NCBI GenBank assembly: GCA_019115125.1
Contig: DXEG01000056.1
Span: forward strand, 1 to 59,040
Length of the DNA stretch: 59,040 nt
From: Candidatus Blautia faecipullorum
GTDB taxonomy: Bacteria; Bacillota; Clostridia; Lachnospirales; Lachnospiraceae
Reading direction: 5' to 3'
This document shows, piece after piece, positions 6,822-15,794 of the stretch (positions are counted from its first letter, which is position 1; the number at the start of each line of letters is the position of its first letter). The position numbers and the translations under genes are program-made. The notes under the pieces are model-generated. The model saw only the letters and a list, made by a program, of their open reading frames with translations, was not told the origin of the DNA and made no database searches.

Positions 6822-8225
6822 TCAGAATGGCCCGTATCCGATATTGTGGGCGATCATGACAAGAACAAAAGCGCTCACAATAAAGCCAAGGTAAATTTTC
6901 CAGCAGAATTTGATCCAGGAACCGTAATCCACTCCGCACATGGACAACTGGACGAGAGAGCTTCCGGGCCAAAAGCTGTTGGTGATCCCGTCGCCGTACT
7001 GATAGGCCAATACCAGCACCTGCTGATTGATCCCCAGTATTTTTCCCAGAGGCTGAAGGATAGGCATGATGATAACCGCCTTGCCGCTGCCGGAGACAAC
7101 GAGAAAGTTAAACAGCGTAACAAAAACGAAGATGATCAGCAGAGCCAGTAAAGCGCTCTTATTTTCCAGAAGGACGGACATTCCATGGACGATGGTATCC
7201 ATAATACACGCCTGGTTCATCAATACCACCACGGACTGAGCCATACCTACGGCAAAGGCGGCGGCAAATACCCGGACGGCTCCCTTGCAGAAAAGCTGGC
7301 AGGCGTCGCTGGGCTTCATGCGGAAAATCAGGGTGAGCACACAGCCCATGATGATATAAATAGCGGCGATCTGCGGGAAGGACCAGTGGAGGCGGATACA
7401 GCCGTAGCCCTGAATGACGATCACAGCCAGGAATACCAGGATCCCCAGCGCTCTTGGGAGGGTCATTTCCTCTGTCACGGCGGTTTGGGTATCCTTGCTC
7501 TGATTCATATACTCTTCACTGAAAAAGCTGTTTCTGGGATCTTTTTTTATTTTGCGGCAGTAAATATAAATTCCGGAAAGTCCTATGACATAAAAGACCG
7601 CCAGACCCAGGGCGCGGAAGCCGATCCCCGAAAACAGGGGGAGTCCCACGATCTGCTGGGCCACGCCTGTGGTAAAAGTATTCATCAGCCCGGAGGTAAA
7701 TCCCACCGTGCTGCCGATCACCGCCTGGGCGGTGCCTACCATCCGGTCATATCCCAGGGCAAATCCTATGGTCACAGCCAGAGGATAGAAAGGATAGGCC
7801 GCTTCACCGTATCCCAGAACGCCGAAGATCACGAAGATGGTATAAAAGATACAGATAACGGAAAATTCCCGTCCCTTTGTCTTTTTCAGGATCAGGCTGA
7901 TCGCCGCGCCGAATGCGCCGCTGACCTCCAGAAGATAGATCATTCCGGAGCAGATAAACAGCGTTCCCATGATCGTCGCCCCGTTGACGAAGCCGTTATA
8001 AATGGCCTCAAAGTAATCCATAAAACCGATGGGATCTTCGTTTTTTATGTACTGAAAGCTGTCGGGATCGATGACGCTCAGCCCCGTGGAGCTGTCGGTG
8101 ATTCTTTCATAGGATCCGCTGGGGATCAGGTAGGAAAGAATGACGATCAGCAGCATGATCAGCAGAAGTATGATAAAAACATGAGGCATCTGGAATGATT
8201 TTTTCTTATTTGTATTCTGATTCAT
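6822..8225 (-). CDS. YfcC-family carboxylate/peptide-type membrane transporter
   Basis: A 467-residue integral membrane protein with about 12 hydrophobic segments, beginning MPHVFIILLLIMLLIVILSY after a short basic tail. It resembles the YfcC family (C4-dicarboxylate anaerobic carrier-like, related to DcuC/AbgT). Conserved-looking features are GYGEAAYPFYPLAV, the glycine-rich SGSGKAVIIMPIL and a C-terminal YQYGDGITNSFWPGS. The start follows AAAGGAAAA. Gene order M20 amidohydrolase, transporter, LysR suggests uptake of an N-acyl or aminobenzoyl-type amino acid that the amidohydrolase splits. The substrate is not shown by the sequence. Confidence 0.85.
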   Translation of the reverse strand: MNQNTNKKKSFQMPHVFIILLLIMLLIVILSYLIPSGSYERITDSSTGLSVIDPDSFQYIKNEDPIGFMDYFEAIYNGFVNGATIMGTLFICSGMIYLLEVSGAFGAAISLILKKTKGREFSVICIFYTIFVIFGVLGYGEAAYPFYPLAVTIGFALGYDRMVGTAQAVIGSTVGFTSGLMNTFTTGVAQQIVGLPLFSGIGFRALGLAVFYVIGLSGIYIYCRKIKKDPRNSFFSEEYMNQSKDTQTAVTEEMTLPRALGILVFLAVIVIQGYGCIRLHWSFPQIAAIYIIMGCVLTLIFRMKPSDACQLFCKGAVRVFAAAFAVGMAQSVVVLMNQACIMDTIVHGMSVLLENKSALLALLIIFVFVTLFNFLVVSGSGKAVIIMPILQPLGKILGINQQVLVLAYQYGDGITNSFWPGSSLVQLSMCGVDYGSWIKFCWKIYLGFIVSAFVLVMIAHNIGYGPF

Positions 8226-8315
8226 TTTTTTCCTTTCCGAACAGACAAGGGCTGTCTGGTTCTGCCTGGCTGCAGGCGGTATATATTATAGAAAAGCACT
8301 CCAGATTGTTCTGAA

Positions 8316-8328
8316 TTGTAATATACAA
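8316..8328. promoter_or_regulatory. Palindrome upstream of the transporter, candidate LysR box
   Basis: TTGTAATATACAA is a perfect 5-3-5 palindrome about 90 bases upstream of the transporter start. Its ATATACAA half recurs at 9810-9817 (minus strand) and 9989-9996, upstream of the two amidohydrolase genes. Confidence 0.4.
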
Positions 8329-8360
8329 ACTTTTCTGCAATATAAACGCTCCGCTGTGGT

Positions 8361-9605
8361 TCATTCTGCGCGTGAACGGTCCATCAGCCAGGAAACGGCT
8401 GTATTTGCGTAGACGGCGGCTCCCAGTGGAAGCACGTTTTCGTCCAGTACCATATAAGGGCTGTGGAGAGGAGGGGTTCCCGGTCCGCCGGCGCCGATAA
8501 AGACAAACATACCGGGAACCTCCTGAGTCACATACCCGAAATCCTCGGTGCCTGTCATGGCGGGAATTTCCCGGACATTATCCTGGCCCGCGACTTCACG
8601 GATATGGGGCACCATCTGCCGGCACAGCTTTTCATCGGTGAGGGTGCAGGGAGTGTGGAAGACCGTCAGCTCATATTCCCCGTTCCACGCTTTTACATAG
8701 TGGTCTATGATCTCCGGGATTCGTTTTTTCAGATGATCCGCGGACGTCACGTCCAGCGTGCGCATACCGATGTGAAGTTCTGCTTCGCCGGGGATGATAT
8801 TCACGGCCGTTCCTCCCTGGGCCACGCCGCAGGTAAGGGTTACCATGGCGGCCGGATCCGCTTCTCTGGTCACAAGAAGGTTCACAGCCTGATATACCTG
8901 GTTCATGATCATCAGAGGATCTGTGCAGAGCTGAGGCTGGGAGCTGTGCCCGCCTTTTCCTTTGATCTTCAGAATAAAGGTATCAAGGGAGGCGGAATTG
9001 ACGCCCGCCGTGTAGCCGATCTGCCCGGTGGGCTCCAAAGGCTGTACATGAAGGCCGAAGGCGGCGTCGGCAGCCGGATCCGCTAAAATACCATCCTCCA
9101 CCATCATCCGGGCGCCCGCGCCCGTCTCTTCTCCCGGCTGGAACATCAGCTTCACGGTTCCCTCAAGGCGGTCCTCCATATCCTTTAAGATCTGAGCCGC
9201 GCCCAGAAGCATTGCCGTATGGCTGTCGTGGCCGCACATATGCCCGCTGCCGTTTACAGACCGGAACTCCAGCGTGTTCTTTTCCTGAATGGGGAGAGCG
9301 TCCATATCAGCCCTGAGAAGAATACAGGGAGAGCCTTTTCCGATGACGGCGGCTACTCCGGTCTCCTTTTCCATCCGCGGGAAGCCCGCCTTCTCAAAAT
9401 CCTCTGTCATTTTCAAAGGAAGCTTTCCTCCGCAGTCTTTCCAGGAAATTCCCATTTCGTCCAGCCGCTGTTTGATATAGGCGCTGGTTTTCGGAAGATC
9501 CGTGCCGATTTCCGGGATCTGGTGCAGATATCTCCGGTCTGCTGTGATCTGAGGCCGGATCTCCTCTGCCCTGCGTCTGATTTCCTGCGCAGATATATGT
9601 TCCAT
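8361..9605 (-). CDS. M20-family metal-dependent amidohydrolase
   Basis: A 414-residue enzyme of the M20D type (hippurate / N-acyl-amino-acid / aminobenzoyl-glutamate hydrolases). The start MEHISAQEIRRRAEE follows GGAGGTGAC. Di-metal ligands are visible in LLRADMDALPI, GHMCGHDSHTAMLLG (~residues 120-134) and QPGEETGAGARMM. The dimerisation domain contains GKGGHSSQP. These enzymes split an amide bond between an acyl or aromatic acid and an amino acid in the cytoplasm. It precedes the transporter on the same strand, consistent with uptake and hydrolysis of one substrate. Confidence 0.9.
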   Translation of the reverse strand: MEHISAQEIRRRAEEIRPQITADRRYLHQIPEIGTDLPKTSAYIKQRLDEMGISWKDCGGKLPLKMTEDFEKAGFPRMEKETGVAAVIGKGSPCILLRADMDALPIQEKNTLEFRSVNGSGHMCGHDSHTAMLLGAAQILKDMEDRLEGTVKLMFQPGEETGAGARMMVEDGILADPAADAAFGLHVQPLEPTGQIGYTAGVNSASLDTFILKIKGKGGHSSQPQLCTDPLMIMNQVYQAVNLLVTREADPAAMVTLTCGVAQGGTAVNIIPGEAELHIGMRTLDVTSADHLKKRIPEIIDHYVKAWNGEYELTVFHTPCTLTDEKLCRQMVPHIREVAGQDNVREIPAMTGTEDFGYVTQEVPGMFVFIGAGGPGTPPLHSPYMVLDENVLPLGAAVYANTAVSWLMDRSRAE

Positions 9606-10094
9606 ATTTGTCACCTCCGTTTTTAATGCGTCACTCAATTCAAGACTCGCTTGCGCATCCTCGCTGAGCGTATATCAGAGGGGGATTGACACCCGCCACG
9701 GATACGGATTTGTTACTTACCACCTATAGAAGCGGATCTCCCATCGGATATAACGGGATCCTTACGGAGAAATCAATCCGGTCATATTGAAACGCTTATT
9801 TAAATATTGTTGTATATTTATGAATGTTTTCAGGTAACAGTTCAGCCATACAGTGGTGTCAGCCACAGTAAGCACGCAGTGCGGTTTTACGAATGGCGCG
9901 GGCTGGACTGCGGCATCATATCGCGCGAAGCAATCCGGTTTTGTTTGAGATAAGATGCCTTTTATCTCTAATATTCATAAATGAATAAATATACAATATT
10001 CTATCATCAGGGCCGGGACAATGCAAGAATCAGGATAAAACTTCCTGACAAAACCATTGGATTCTGTTATGATAAATATACGGAGGAGAGAAAA
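9606..10094. other. Divergent intergenic region between the two amidohydrolase genes
   Basis: A 489-base non-coding region. It holds two inverted copies of an AT-rich motif (ATTCATAAAT ... ATATACAA ... AATATT), at ~9802-9825 and ~9972-10001, probably operator or promoter elements for the divergent genes. At 9838-9910 it holds a potentially structured element related to 17413-17487. At 9700-9760 is a GC-richer stretch I cannot assign; I see no tRNA or transposase there. Confidence 0.5.
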
Positions 10095-11702
10095 ATGTGC
10101 AGACAAGAAAGAATATCTTTTATAAATGGCAAAATATTTACTTCTGACAGCAGGAAGCCTTATGCGGAGGCTATGACGTGCTCCGGCGGCCGTATCATAA
10201 AGATCGGCAGGAGGGACGAGCTGCCGGAGGATCTGGGCCAGGTGGTGGATCTGAAGGGGAGAAGGGTGATCCCGGGATTTGTGGACGCCCACATGCATCC
10301 TGTGATGCTGGCCGATTTCAGGAAAAAAATCACGGTGATGCCTCCGGATATCTGCTCCATAGAGGAGCTGATACAGGCAGTACGGGAGCACAGAGAGCAG
10401 CAGGGCCCCGGAAAATGGATCGAGGGATGGGGCTATGATGAACAGGGATTTCGGGAAAAGCGGTCTCCCAACAGATACGATCTGGACAGAGCCTGCAGCG
10501 ACGCCCCGGTATCTCTGATGCGCAACTGCGCCCATATCCGCTGTGTCAACAGTATGGCGCTGAAGCTGGCGGGCATTGACAGAAATACGCCGGATCCGCC
10601 GGGAGGCGAGATCGAGAGGGACGAAAACGGAGAGCCCACAGGAATACTGAAAGAAAACGCCAGGAATCTGATCGCCTCTCTGCTCCCTCAGGAATCCCTG
10701 GAAAAAAAGACGGATAATCTGCTGGAGCTTGGGAAGCTGCTCAGCTCACAGGGAATCACGGCGATCTGCGATATGGGGAATCTGGATGAAAGCGATAACT
10801 TCCCTATCTATGAGAGGGCGGCGGCGAGAGGCTTTTGCCAGAAGGTAGGAATCTACTATATGTGGGATTTCTTTATGAATGATAAAAAATTCAGCATACC
10901 CCGGGAGCATATGGACCGGAACAGACAGATCTTTGCCGCTGGGCTGAAGCTGATCGGGGACGGGAGCATTTCAGGCAGAACCGCGTGGATGGATAAGCCT
11001 TATAAGGATTCTCAGGATAATTATGGAATTTCTGTATGTACGGAGGAGATGCTGGAAACTGCGGTGGAATTCTGCAAAAAGAATCATTGCCAGCTCTCCA
11101 TGCACGCCATGGGAGGCAGGGCGATAGAAAGGATGATCAGCAGGGCTGTCCGTGAGAAAAAGTGGACGGAGGAGGGGATTCCCTATGTGAGGATCGAGCA
11201 CGTGACGGATCCGTCCGAGGAATGTATAGAGAAAGCCGCCGCTCACGGAATTTCCTTTGTAACCCAGCCGATCTTTCTGTATGCGGAAAGCGCCAGCTAT
11301 CTTGCCAATCTGGGGCCTGAATGGCTCCGGGAATGTTACCCTGTGAAAAAGATGCTGGAAAAAGGCGTATGTCTGGGATTTTCCACAGACGCTCCGGCAA
11401 CCTTCTGGTCCGTACCTTCGGATCCCTTCCCGGGGCTGAAGCTGGCCGTGACCAGAAGAGCGGCGGACGGAACGGACTGCGGCGCGGAACATGCCGTGGA
11501 TATTGAGACGGCCATAAGGCTTTATACAAGAGGAGCGGCTCTAGCGGCGGGATTTCAGGATATCGGAATGCTTGCCGAGGGCTGCCGGGCGGATTTTGTT
11601 GTTTTGAACCGAGATATACTGCAGGTTCCGGCGGAGGAGATCGACCGGGTGCGGGCAGAGGAGACGTATGTGGACGGAAGCTGCGTCTACAGAGCGGACT
11701 AG
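10095..11702 (+). CDS. YtcJ-like metal-dependent amidohydrolase
   Basis: A 535-residue amidohydrolase-superfamily protein, close in length and pattern to YtcJ. The start MCRQERISFINGKIFTSD follows GGAGGAG and is preferred to an upstream in-frame start. The HxH metal motif is in VPGFVDAHMHPVM-like sequence (VDAHMHPV, ~residues 62-69). Later ligand regions are LSMHAMGGRAI, RIEHVTDP and GFSTDAP. The family hydrolyses amide or related bonds, mostly of unknown substrates, in the cytoplasm. It is divergent from the M20 gene and shares an operator-like motif with it, so both may serve the same amide-degrading pathway. Confidence 0.88.
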   Translation: MCRQERISFINGKIFTSDSRKPYAEAMTCSGGRIIKIGRRDELPEDLGQVVDLKGRRVIPGFVDAHMHPVMLADFRKKITVMPPDICSIEELIQAVREHREQQGPGKWIEGWGYDEQGFREKRSPNRYDLDRACSDAPVSLMRNCAHIRCVNSMALKLAGIDRNTPDPPGGEIERDENGEPTGILKENARNLIASLLPQESLEKKTDNLLELGKLLSSQGITAICDMGNLDESDNFPIYERAAARGFCQKVGIYYMWDFFMNDKKFSIPREHMDRNRQIFAAGLKLIGDGSISGRTAWMDKPYKDSQDNYGISVCTEEMLETAVEFCKKNHCQLSMHAMGGRAIERMISRAVREKKWTEEGIPYVRIEHVTDPSEECIEKAAAHGISFVTQPIFLYAESASYLANLGPEWLRECYPVKKMLEKGVCLGFSTDAPATFWSVPSDPFPGLKLAVTRRAADGTDCGAEHAVDIETAIRLYTRGAALAAGFQDIGMLAEGCRADFVVLNRDILQVPAEEIDRVRAEETYVDGSCVYRAD

Positions 11703-11793
11703 TGCGCGGGCAAGTCATTTGTTGAAATGTGAACATGTCGGTACATTAGTGACAGAACCGTTAAAAATACAGTAGAAGAGAGGGACAGTTTAT

Positions 11794-12888
11794 ATGTTTG
11801 ATTTACCAAAATACAGAGAGCCTGATTTTTCGCAGGAGAAATTTAAGAACGCGCCGGACGCTTCCTGGGAGGAAGTGACGATAAAGGGCGTGGCCCCTGA
11901 AAATTACCACAGCACTTCCATGTACCCGGAGTATTTCAAGATCGGCGGGGAATGGACGCTGGCAAAGGAAAGCAGGATGGATTCCAGCGTAGTCCTCTGT
12001 GATAACGGAGAATTAAAGGTAGTGGAAAACCGTAATCTTGAGATCGGGGACAAGGTGATCGTCGGAAGGACAGAGGACGGAGAAGAGGGAATTTACCTTT
12101 ACAGCACAGGATTTATGACGGCGGAGGAGGCTGCCGCCGACAAGTTCGTGTTCCGTCAGGGGAGAAGCCGGGAAACCTCCTACGCCAGAGATTATGACCG
12201 CTTTTTTGAGCTTTTGAAGTATGAAAGAGACCACGGGAATATCCTCTGGGTGATGGGCCCGGCCTTTTCCTTTGACGCGGACGCCAGAAGAGCCATGCAG
12301 GTCATGGTGGAGAACGGCTATGTGGACGGCCTGATGGCGGGAAACGCTCTGGCTACTCACGATCTGGAGGGCGCCCTGTTCCATACAGCTCTGGGACAGG
12401 ATATTTATACGCAGAAATCTCAGCCCAACGGGCATTACAATCATCTGGACGTGATCAACCGTGTCAGAAGGAGCGGTTCTATTCCGCAGTTTGTTGAGGA
12501 TTATCATATAGACAATGGAATCATGTACAGCTGCGTGAAAAATAACATTCCTTTTGTCCTCACAGGGTCGATCCGCGACGACGGCCCTCTCCCCGAGGTG
12601 ATCGGGGACGCCTATGAGGGACAGACGAAAATGAGGGAGATGGTAAAAAAATCCACTACGGTGATCTGTCTGGCTACTATGCTGCACACCATCGCCACAG
12701 GCAATATGACTCCGTCCTACAGAGTGCTGGAGGATGGGACTGTTCGTCCGGTTTTCCTCTATACGGTGGACGCGGATGAGTTTGTGGTGAACAAGCTGCT
12801 TGACAGAGGCAGTCTGGCCGCCACGACGATCGTAACCAATGTTCAGGATTTCATCATGATCGTGGCAAAAGGGCTGGGACTGATGTGA
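11794..12888 (+). CDS. Protein resembling the LOR/SDH (TIGR00300) family
   Basis: A 364-residue cytoplasmic protein. From memory the pattern (MYPEYFKIGGEW near the N-terminus, GPAFSFDADARRAMQ, VENGYVDGLMAGNALATHDLE, GSIRDDGPLPEV) fits the LOR/SDH or TIGR00300 family. Archaeal members and the C-terminus of cyanobacterial AgrE in that family act as ornithine cyclodeaminases. An NAD-linked amino acid deaminating role is therefore plausible but not shown. The start follows AGAGAGGGACAG. It may be co-transcribed with the YtcJ-like gene 91 bases upstream. The family assignment should be verified. Confidence 0.6.
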   Translation: MFDLPKYREPDFSQEKFKNAPDASWEEVTIKGVAPENYHSTSMYPEYFKIGGEWTLAKESRMDSSVVLCDNGELKVVENRNLEIGDKVIVGRTEDGEEGIYLYSTGFMTAEEAAADKFVFRQGRSRETSYARDYDRFFELLKYERDHGNILWVMGPAFSFDADARRAMQVMVENGYVDGLMAGNALATHDLEGALFHTALGQDIYTQKSQPNGHYNHLDVINRVRRSGSIPQFVEDYHIDNGIMYSCVKNNIPFVLTGSIRDDGPLPEVIGDAYEGQTKMREMVKKSTTVICLATMLHTIATGNMTPSYRVLEDGTVRPVFLYTVDADEFVVNKLLDRGSLAATTIVTNVQDFIMIVAKGLGLM

Positions 12889-13102
12889 AGTATGCCCGCT
12901 CGCAAAAACACGCAAGCATGTTTTATGCATGTTTTATGCTTCCCGAACACTGTATGGTTGAACTGTTACAAAATTGTAATGGATTTCTTGAAAATAATAT
13001 ATAAAAAGCACATAAATTATGGTACAATTAGTGTTGTATCAGTTGCAGAACTAAGTTATCTGTTTGTGGTTTTTTTCCAGAGTGCAGAGGTGGAGAGAAA
13101 CC

Positions 13103-15118
13103 ATGGAAACAGATAAGAAAAGGGTTTGTAAATCATTTTGTAAGGAAGGTGAGCAATTGGAAAACTATACCAAGTATAAGTTGAAAAGTAATGACGAGCT
13201 GAAGTCCTTACTGGCCGATAAGGATCATCTGTTTGTCATTGCCTGCAACAAGTGCTTCAAGGAATTTGAAACTGTGGATGAACCGGATTGCGGGGAGTTT
13301 GAGAAAATCGCCGCCGAAGAGGGAAAAACCGTTACAGGCAGCGTGAAGGTTGATTTTCTCTGCAATAAGATCCAGACAGAGAAGAAGCTGCAGGATATGA
13401 TCCCGGAGGGAACGGAGAATATTTTTGTGGTTTCCTGCGGCCTGGGAATTCAGACCGTCGCGGGGCTGGCGGGAAAACCGGTATACGCGGCCAGCAATTC
13501 TCTGAATTACAGAGGGCATCACGGTATGGCTCTGACGAAAAAGAGCTGCGATGCCTGCGCGCAGTGCTATCTGAACATTACCGGCGGTATCTGCCCCATT
13601 GTTGACTGCTCCAAGAGCCTGGTTAACGGACAGTGCGGCGGCGCGAAAAACGGAAAATGTGAAGTGGACGGTAATAAGGACTGTGCATGGGAGAAAATAT
13701 ATAACAGACTGGAGAAGCAGGGACGGCTTGAAGAATTCTTGAATCAGCCTGTACAGATCAGAGATTACTCCAAGGTTAATTTCAAGGCTGTGAACGATTA
13801 TGTAAAAGCAGTCCGTGAAAACAGGCTTGACGGTTACTACGGCGGAGTTCATCCATCAGAGCGGAAGGAGTTTTCGGAACATCTGCCGCTGGAGAGATTC
13901 CCGGATCCTGAGGTTGTGGTTATTCCTCTGTCCATGCACGCAGGCGCTCCGGCAGAACCGGTTGTGCAGGTCGGCGACACCGTAAAGGCCGGACAGAAGA
14001 TCGGCGAGGCAGCCGGCTTTATCAGCAGCCCGGTACACTCCAGCGTCAGCGGAACCGTAACCGCTATTGAACCCCATAAACATGCGACGAGAGGCGAATG
14101 TATGTCTGTTGTCATCCGGTCAGATGGCAAGAACACTCTGCACGAATCCGTACAGCCTCACAAGGATCTTGACAGCCTGACGCCGGACGAGATCGTGGAT
14201 ATTGTCCGGGAGGCCGGAATCGTAGGTATGGGCGGCGCCGGATTCCCTACCTCAGTAAAATTAAAGCCCGCCAAACCGGTGGATACCGTTCTGCTGAACG
14301 GCTGTGAATGTGAGCCGCTTCTGACCGCGGACCACAGAGTGCTTCTGGAATACGCGGATGACGTGATCTACGGCCTGAAAGCAATGCTCAAAACCGTGGG
14401 AGCTGAAAAAGGAATCATTGTAATCGAGGATAATAAGCCTGACGCGATTGAGCTTCTGGAGGCAAAGACGGCTGACTGCGGCAATATTGAGGTAGTAACA
14501 GCCAGGACAAAATATCCTCAGGGCGCGGAAAAAATGCTGATCAAACGCGTTCTGAAGAGACAGGTTCCCAGCGGAGGCCTTCCGGCGGACGTAGGCTGCG
14601 TAGTAGCCAATGTCAGCACCACCAAGGCGATTTCCGACGCGATCCAGAAGGGTATGCCTCTGATCGAACGAGTGGTTACCATGACCGGCGAAAAGCTGAA
14701 AAAGCCGGGCAATTATATTGTGAAGATCGGTACCAATACAAAAGATCTGATCGACTACTGCGGCGGCACCACAGACGACGACGTCACCATAAAAGCAGGC
14801 GGACCGATGATGGGCTTTGATATTCCGGATCCCAACGTACCCATTATGAAAGGATCCAACGGAATCATTGTGATCGATACGGATCAGACGGAAGAGCAGC
14901 CCTGTATCAAGTGCGGACGCTGCGTGGATGTCTGTCCGATGGAGCTTACTCCTCTGTATTTCTCAAAATATGCGGATGAAGAGAACTGGCAGGGAATGAA
15001 GGACAGGAATGTTATGGACTGTATCGAATGCAGATGCTGCGAATATATCTGTTCCTCCAAGATTCCTCTGGTCAGAAAGATCAAAGCCGGCAAAAATGCA
15101 GTAAGGGGGATGAAGTGA
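13103..15118 (+). CDS. MetV-RnfC fusion (methylenetetrahydrofolate reductase electron-input subunit)
   Basis: About 671 residues. The N-terminal ~230 residues are a MetV-like zinc/Fe-S domain with a cysteine-rich core (CDACAQCYLN, GICPIVDCSKSLVNGQCGG). The remainder is RnfC-like: a lipoyl-like segment (VQVGDTVKAGQKIGEA), the NADH/FMN-binding GIVGMGGAGFPTSVK, and two 4Fe-4S motifs, CIKCGRCVDVCP and CIECRCCEYICS. In acetogens MetV, MetF and RnfC2 are separate subunits of an NADH-dependent reductase that reduces methylene-THF to methyl-THF; here two are one chain. The ATG at 13103 follows GGTGGAG. A TTG at 13157 with GGAAGGTGAG is an alternative. The next gene starts 1 base after the stop. Confidence 0.88.
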   Translation: METDKKRVCKSFCKEGEQLENYTKYKLKSNDELKSLLADKDHLFVIACNKCFKEFETVDEPDCGEFEKIAAEEGKTVTGSVKVDFLCNKIQTEKKLQDMIPEGTENIFVVSCGLGIQTVAGLAGKPVYAASNSLNYRGHHGMALTKKSCDACAQCYLNITGGICPIVDCSKSLVNGQCGGAKNGKCEVDGNKDCAWEKIYNRLEKQGRLEEFLNQPVQIRDYSKVNFKAVNDYVKAVRENRLDGYYGGVHPSERKEFSEHLPLERFPDPEVVVIPLSMHAGAPAEPVVQVGDTVKAGQKIGEAAGFISSPVHSSVSGTVTAIEPHKHATRGECMSVVIRSDGKNTLHESVQPHKDLDSLTPDEIVDIVREAGIVGMGGAGFPTSVKLKPAKPVDTVLLNGCECEPLLTADHRVLLEYADDVIYGLKAMLKTVGAEKGIIVIEDNKPDAIELLEAKTADCGNIEVVTARTKYPQGAEKMLIKRVLKRQVPSGGLPADVGCVVANVSTTKAISDAIQKGMPLIERVVTMTGEKLKKPGNYIVKIGTNTKDLIDYCGGTTDDDVTIKAGGPMMGFDIPDPNVPIMKGSNGIIVIDTDQTEEQPCIKCGRCVDVCPMELTPLYFSKYADEENWQGMKDRNVMDCIECRCCEYICSSKIPLVRKIKAGKNAVRGMK

Positions 15119-15119
15119 T

Positions 15120-15743
15120 ATGTTAATTACCCAGTTAAAAGATAAAGAAACGATCACATCACTGGCAGAAGGTAAAAAAGTTTTTATCATTAACTGTCAT
15201 GGATGCAAAGAGGTTCATTTCCCGGAAAAGGAAGCCCAGGAGCTTCAAAAAGAAATGACCGCCCAAGGAAATGTGATGGGAATTCTTACTACCGACTACA
15301 TATGTAATCCGGATAATCTCAAGCTGCGTCTTCAGAAGCATATGAGCGAGATCGAAGCGGCCGACGCGGTGCTGGTACTTTCCTGCGGCGTGGGCGTGCA
15401 GACGGTGGCGGAATATCTGGAGGACAAAAAAGTGTGCGCAGTCTGCGACACCTATCCGCTGCCGGGATATCAGGGAGTAACGCCTCTGGAATACGACTGC
15501 GATCAGTGCGGTGAATGTTACCTGAATTTAACCGGAGGAATCTGTCCCATCACTGCCTGTTCCAAGAGCCTGGTCAACGGACAGTGCGGCGGCTCGAAAA
15601 ACGGCAAATGCGAAGTGGACAGTGAAATGGAGTGCGGCTGGGAGCGTATTTACAGACGGCTTGCGCAGATAGGACGCCTGGACGTGCTGAAGTGCCCCAC
15701 ACAGGTGCGCAACTACGCGACCGACGAGGAAGTGTCCGAATAA
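15120..15743 (+). CDS. metV: MetV-like subunit (methylenetetrahydrofolate reductase C-terminal domain protein)
   Basis: A 207-residue stand-alone MetV. It has the same core as the N-terminus of the preceding fusion (CDQCGECYLN, GICPITACSKSLVNGQCGG, NGKCEVD, CGWERIYRRLAQIGRLD). MetV supplies Fe-S/zinc sites that pass electrons to MetF. The start follows GGGGATGAAGTGAT at the end of the fusion gene, only 1 base after its stop, so translation is coupled. The locus therefore carries two related MetV domains, an apparent internal duplication. Confidence 0.88.
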   Translation: MLITQLKDKETITSLAEGKKVFIINCHGCKEVHFPEKEAQELQKEMTAQGNVMGILTTDYICNPDNLKLRLQKHMSEIEAADAVLVLSCGVGVQTVAEYLEDKKVCAVCDTYPLPGYQGVTPLEYDCDQCGECYLNLTGGICPITACSKSLVNGQCGGSKNGKCEVDSEMECGWERIYRRLAQIGRLDVLKCPTQVRNYATDEEVSE

Positions 15744-15794
15744 AGAAACTGTGAACTTGTAAATATGATTTTATTATGATTGGAGTAAAATATC

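Noticed and set aside
7185-8198. 337-codon plus-strand frame opposite the YfcC-like transporter
   Set aside because: His/Gly/Asp-rich shadow protein opposite a strong membrane protein; no family resemblance.
9640-9790. Possible tRNA or insertion-sequence end in the divergent intergenic region
   Set aside because: No T-loop consensus, no cloverleaf and no transposase; only weak inverted pairs.
12895-13060. Promoter or terminator for the C1 operon in the 12.9-13.1 kb gap
   Set aside because: TACAAT at ~13022 and AAGCAT/ATGCTT repeats are present, but no convincing -35 box or T-tailed stem accompanies them.
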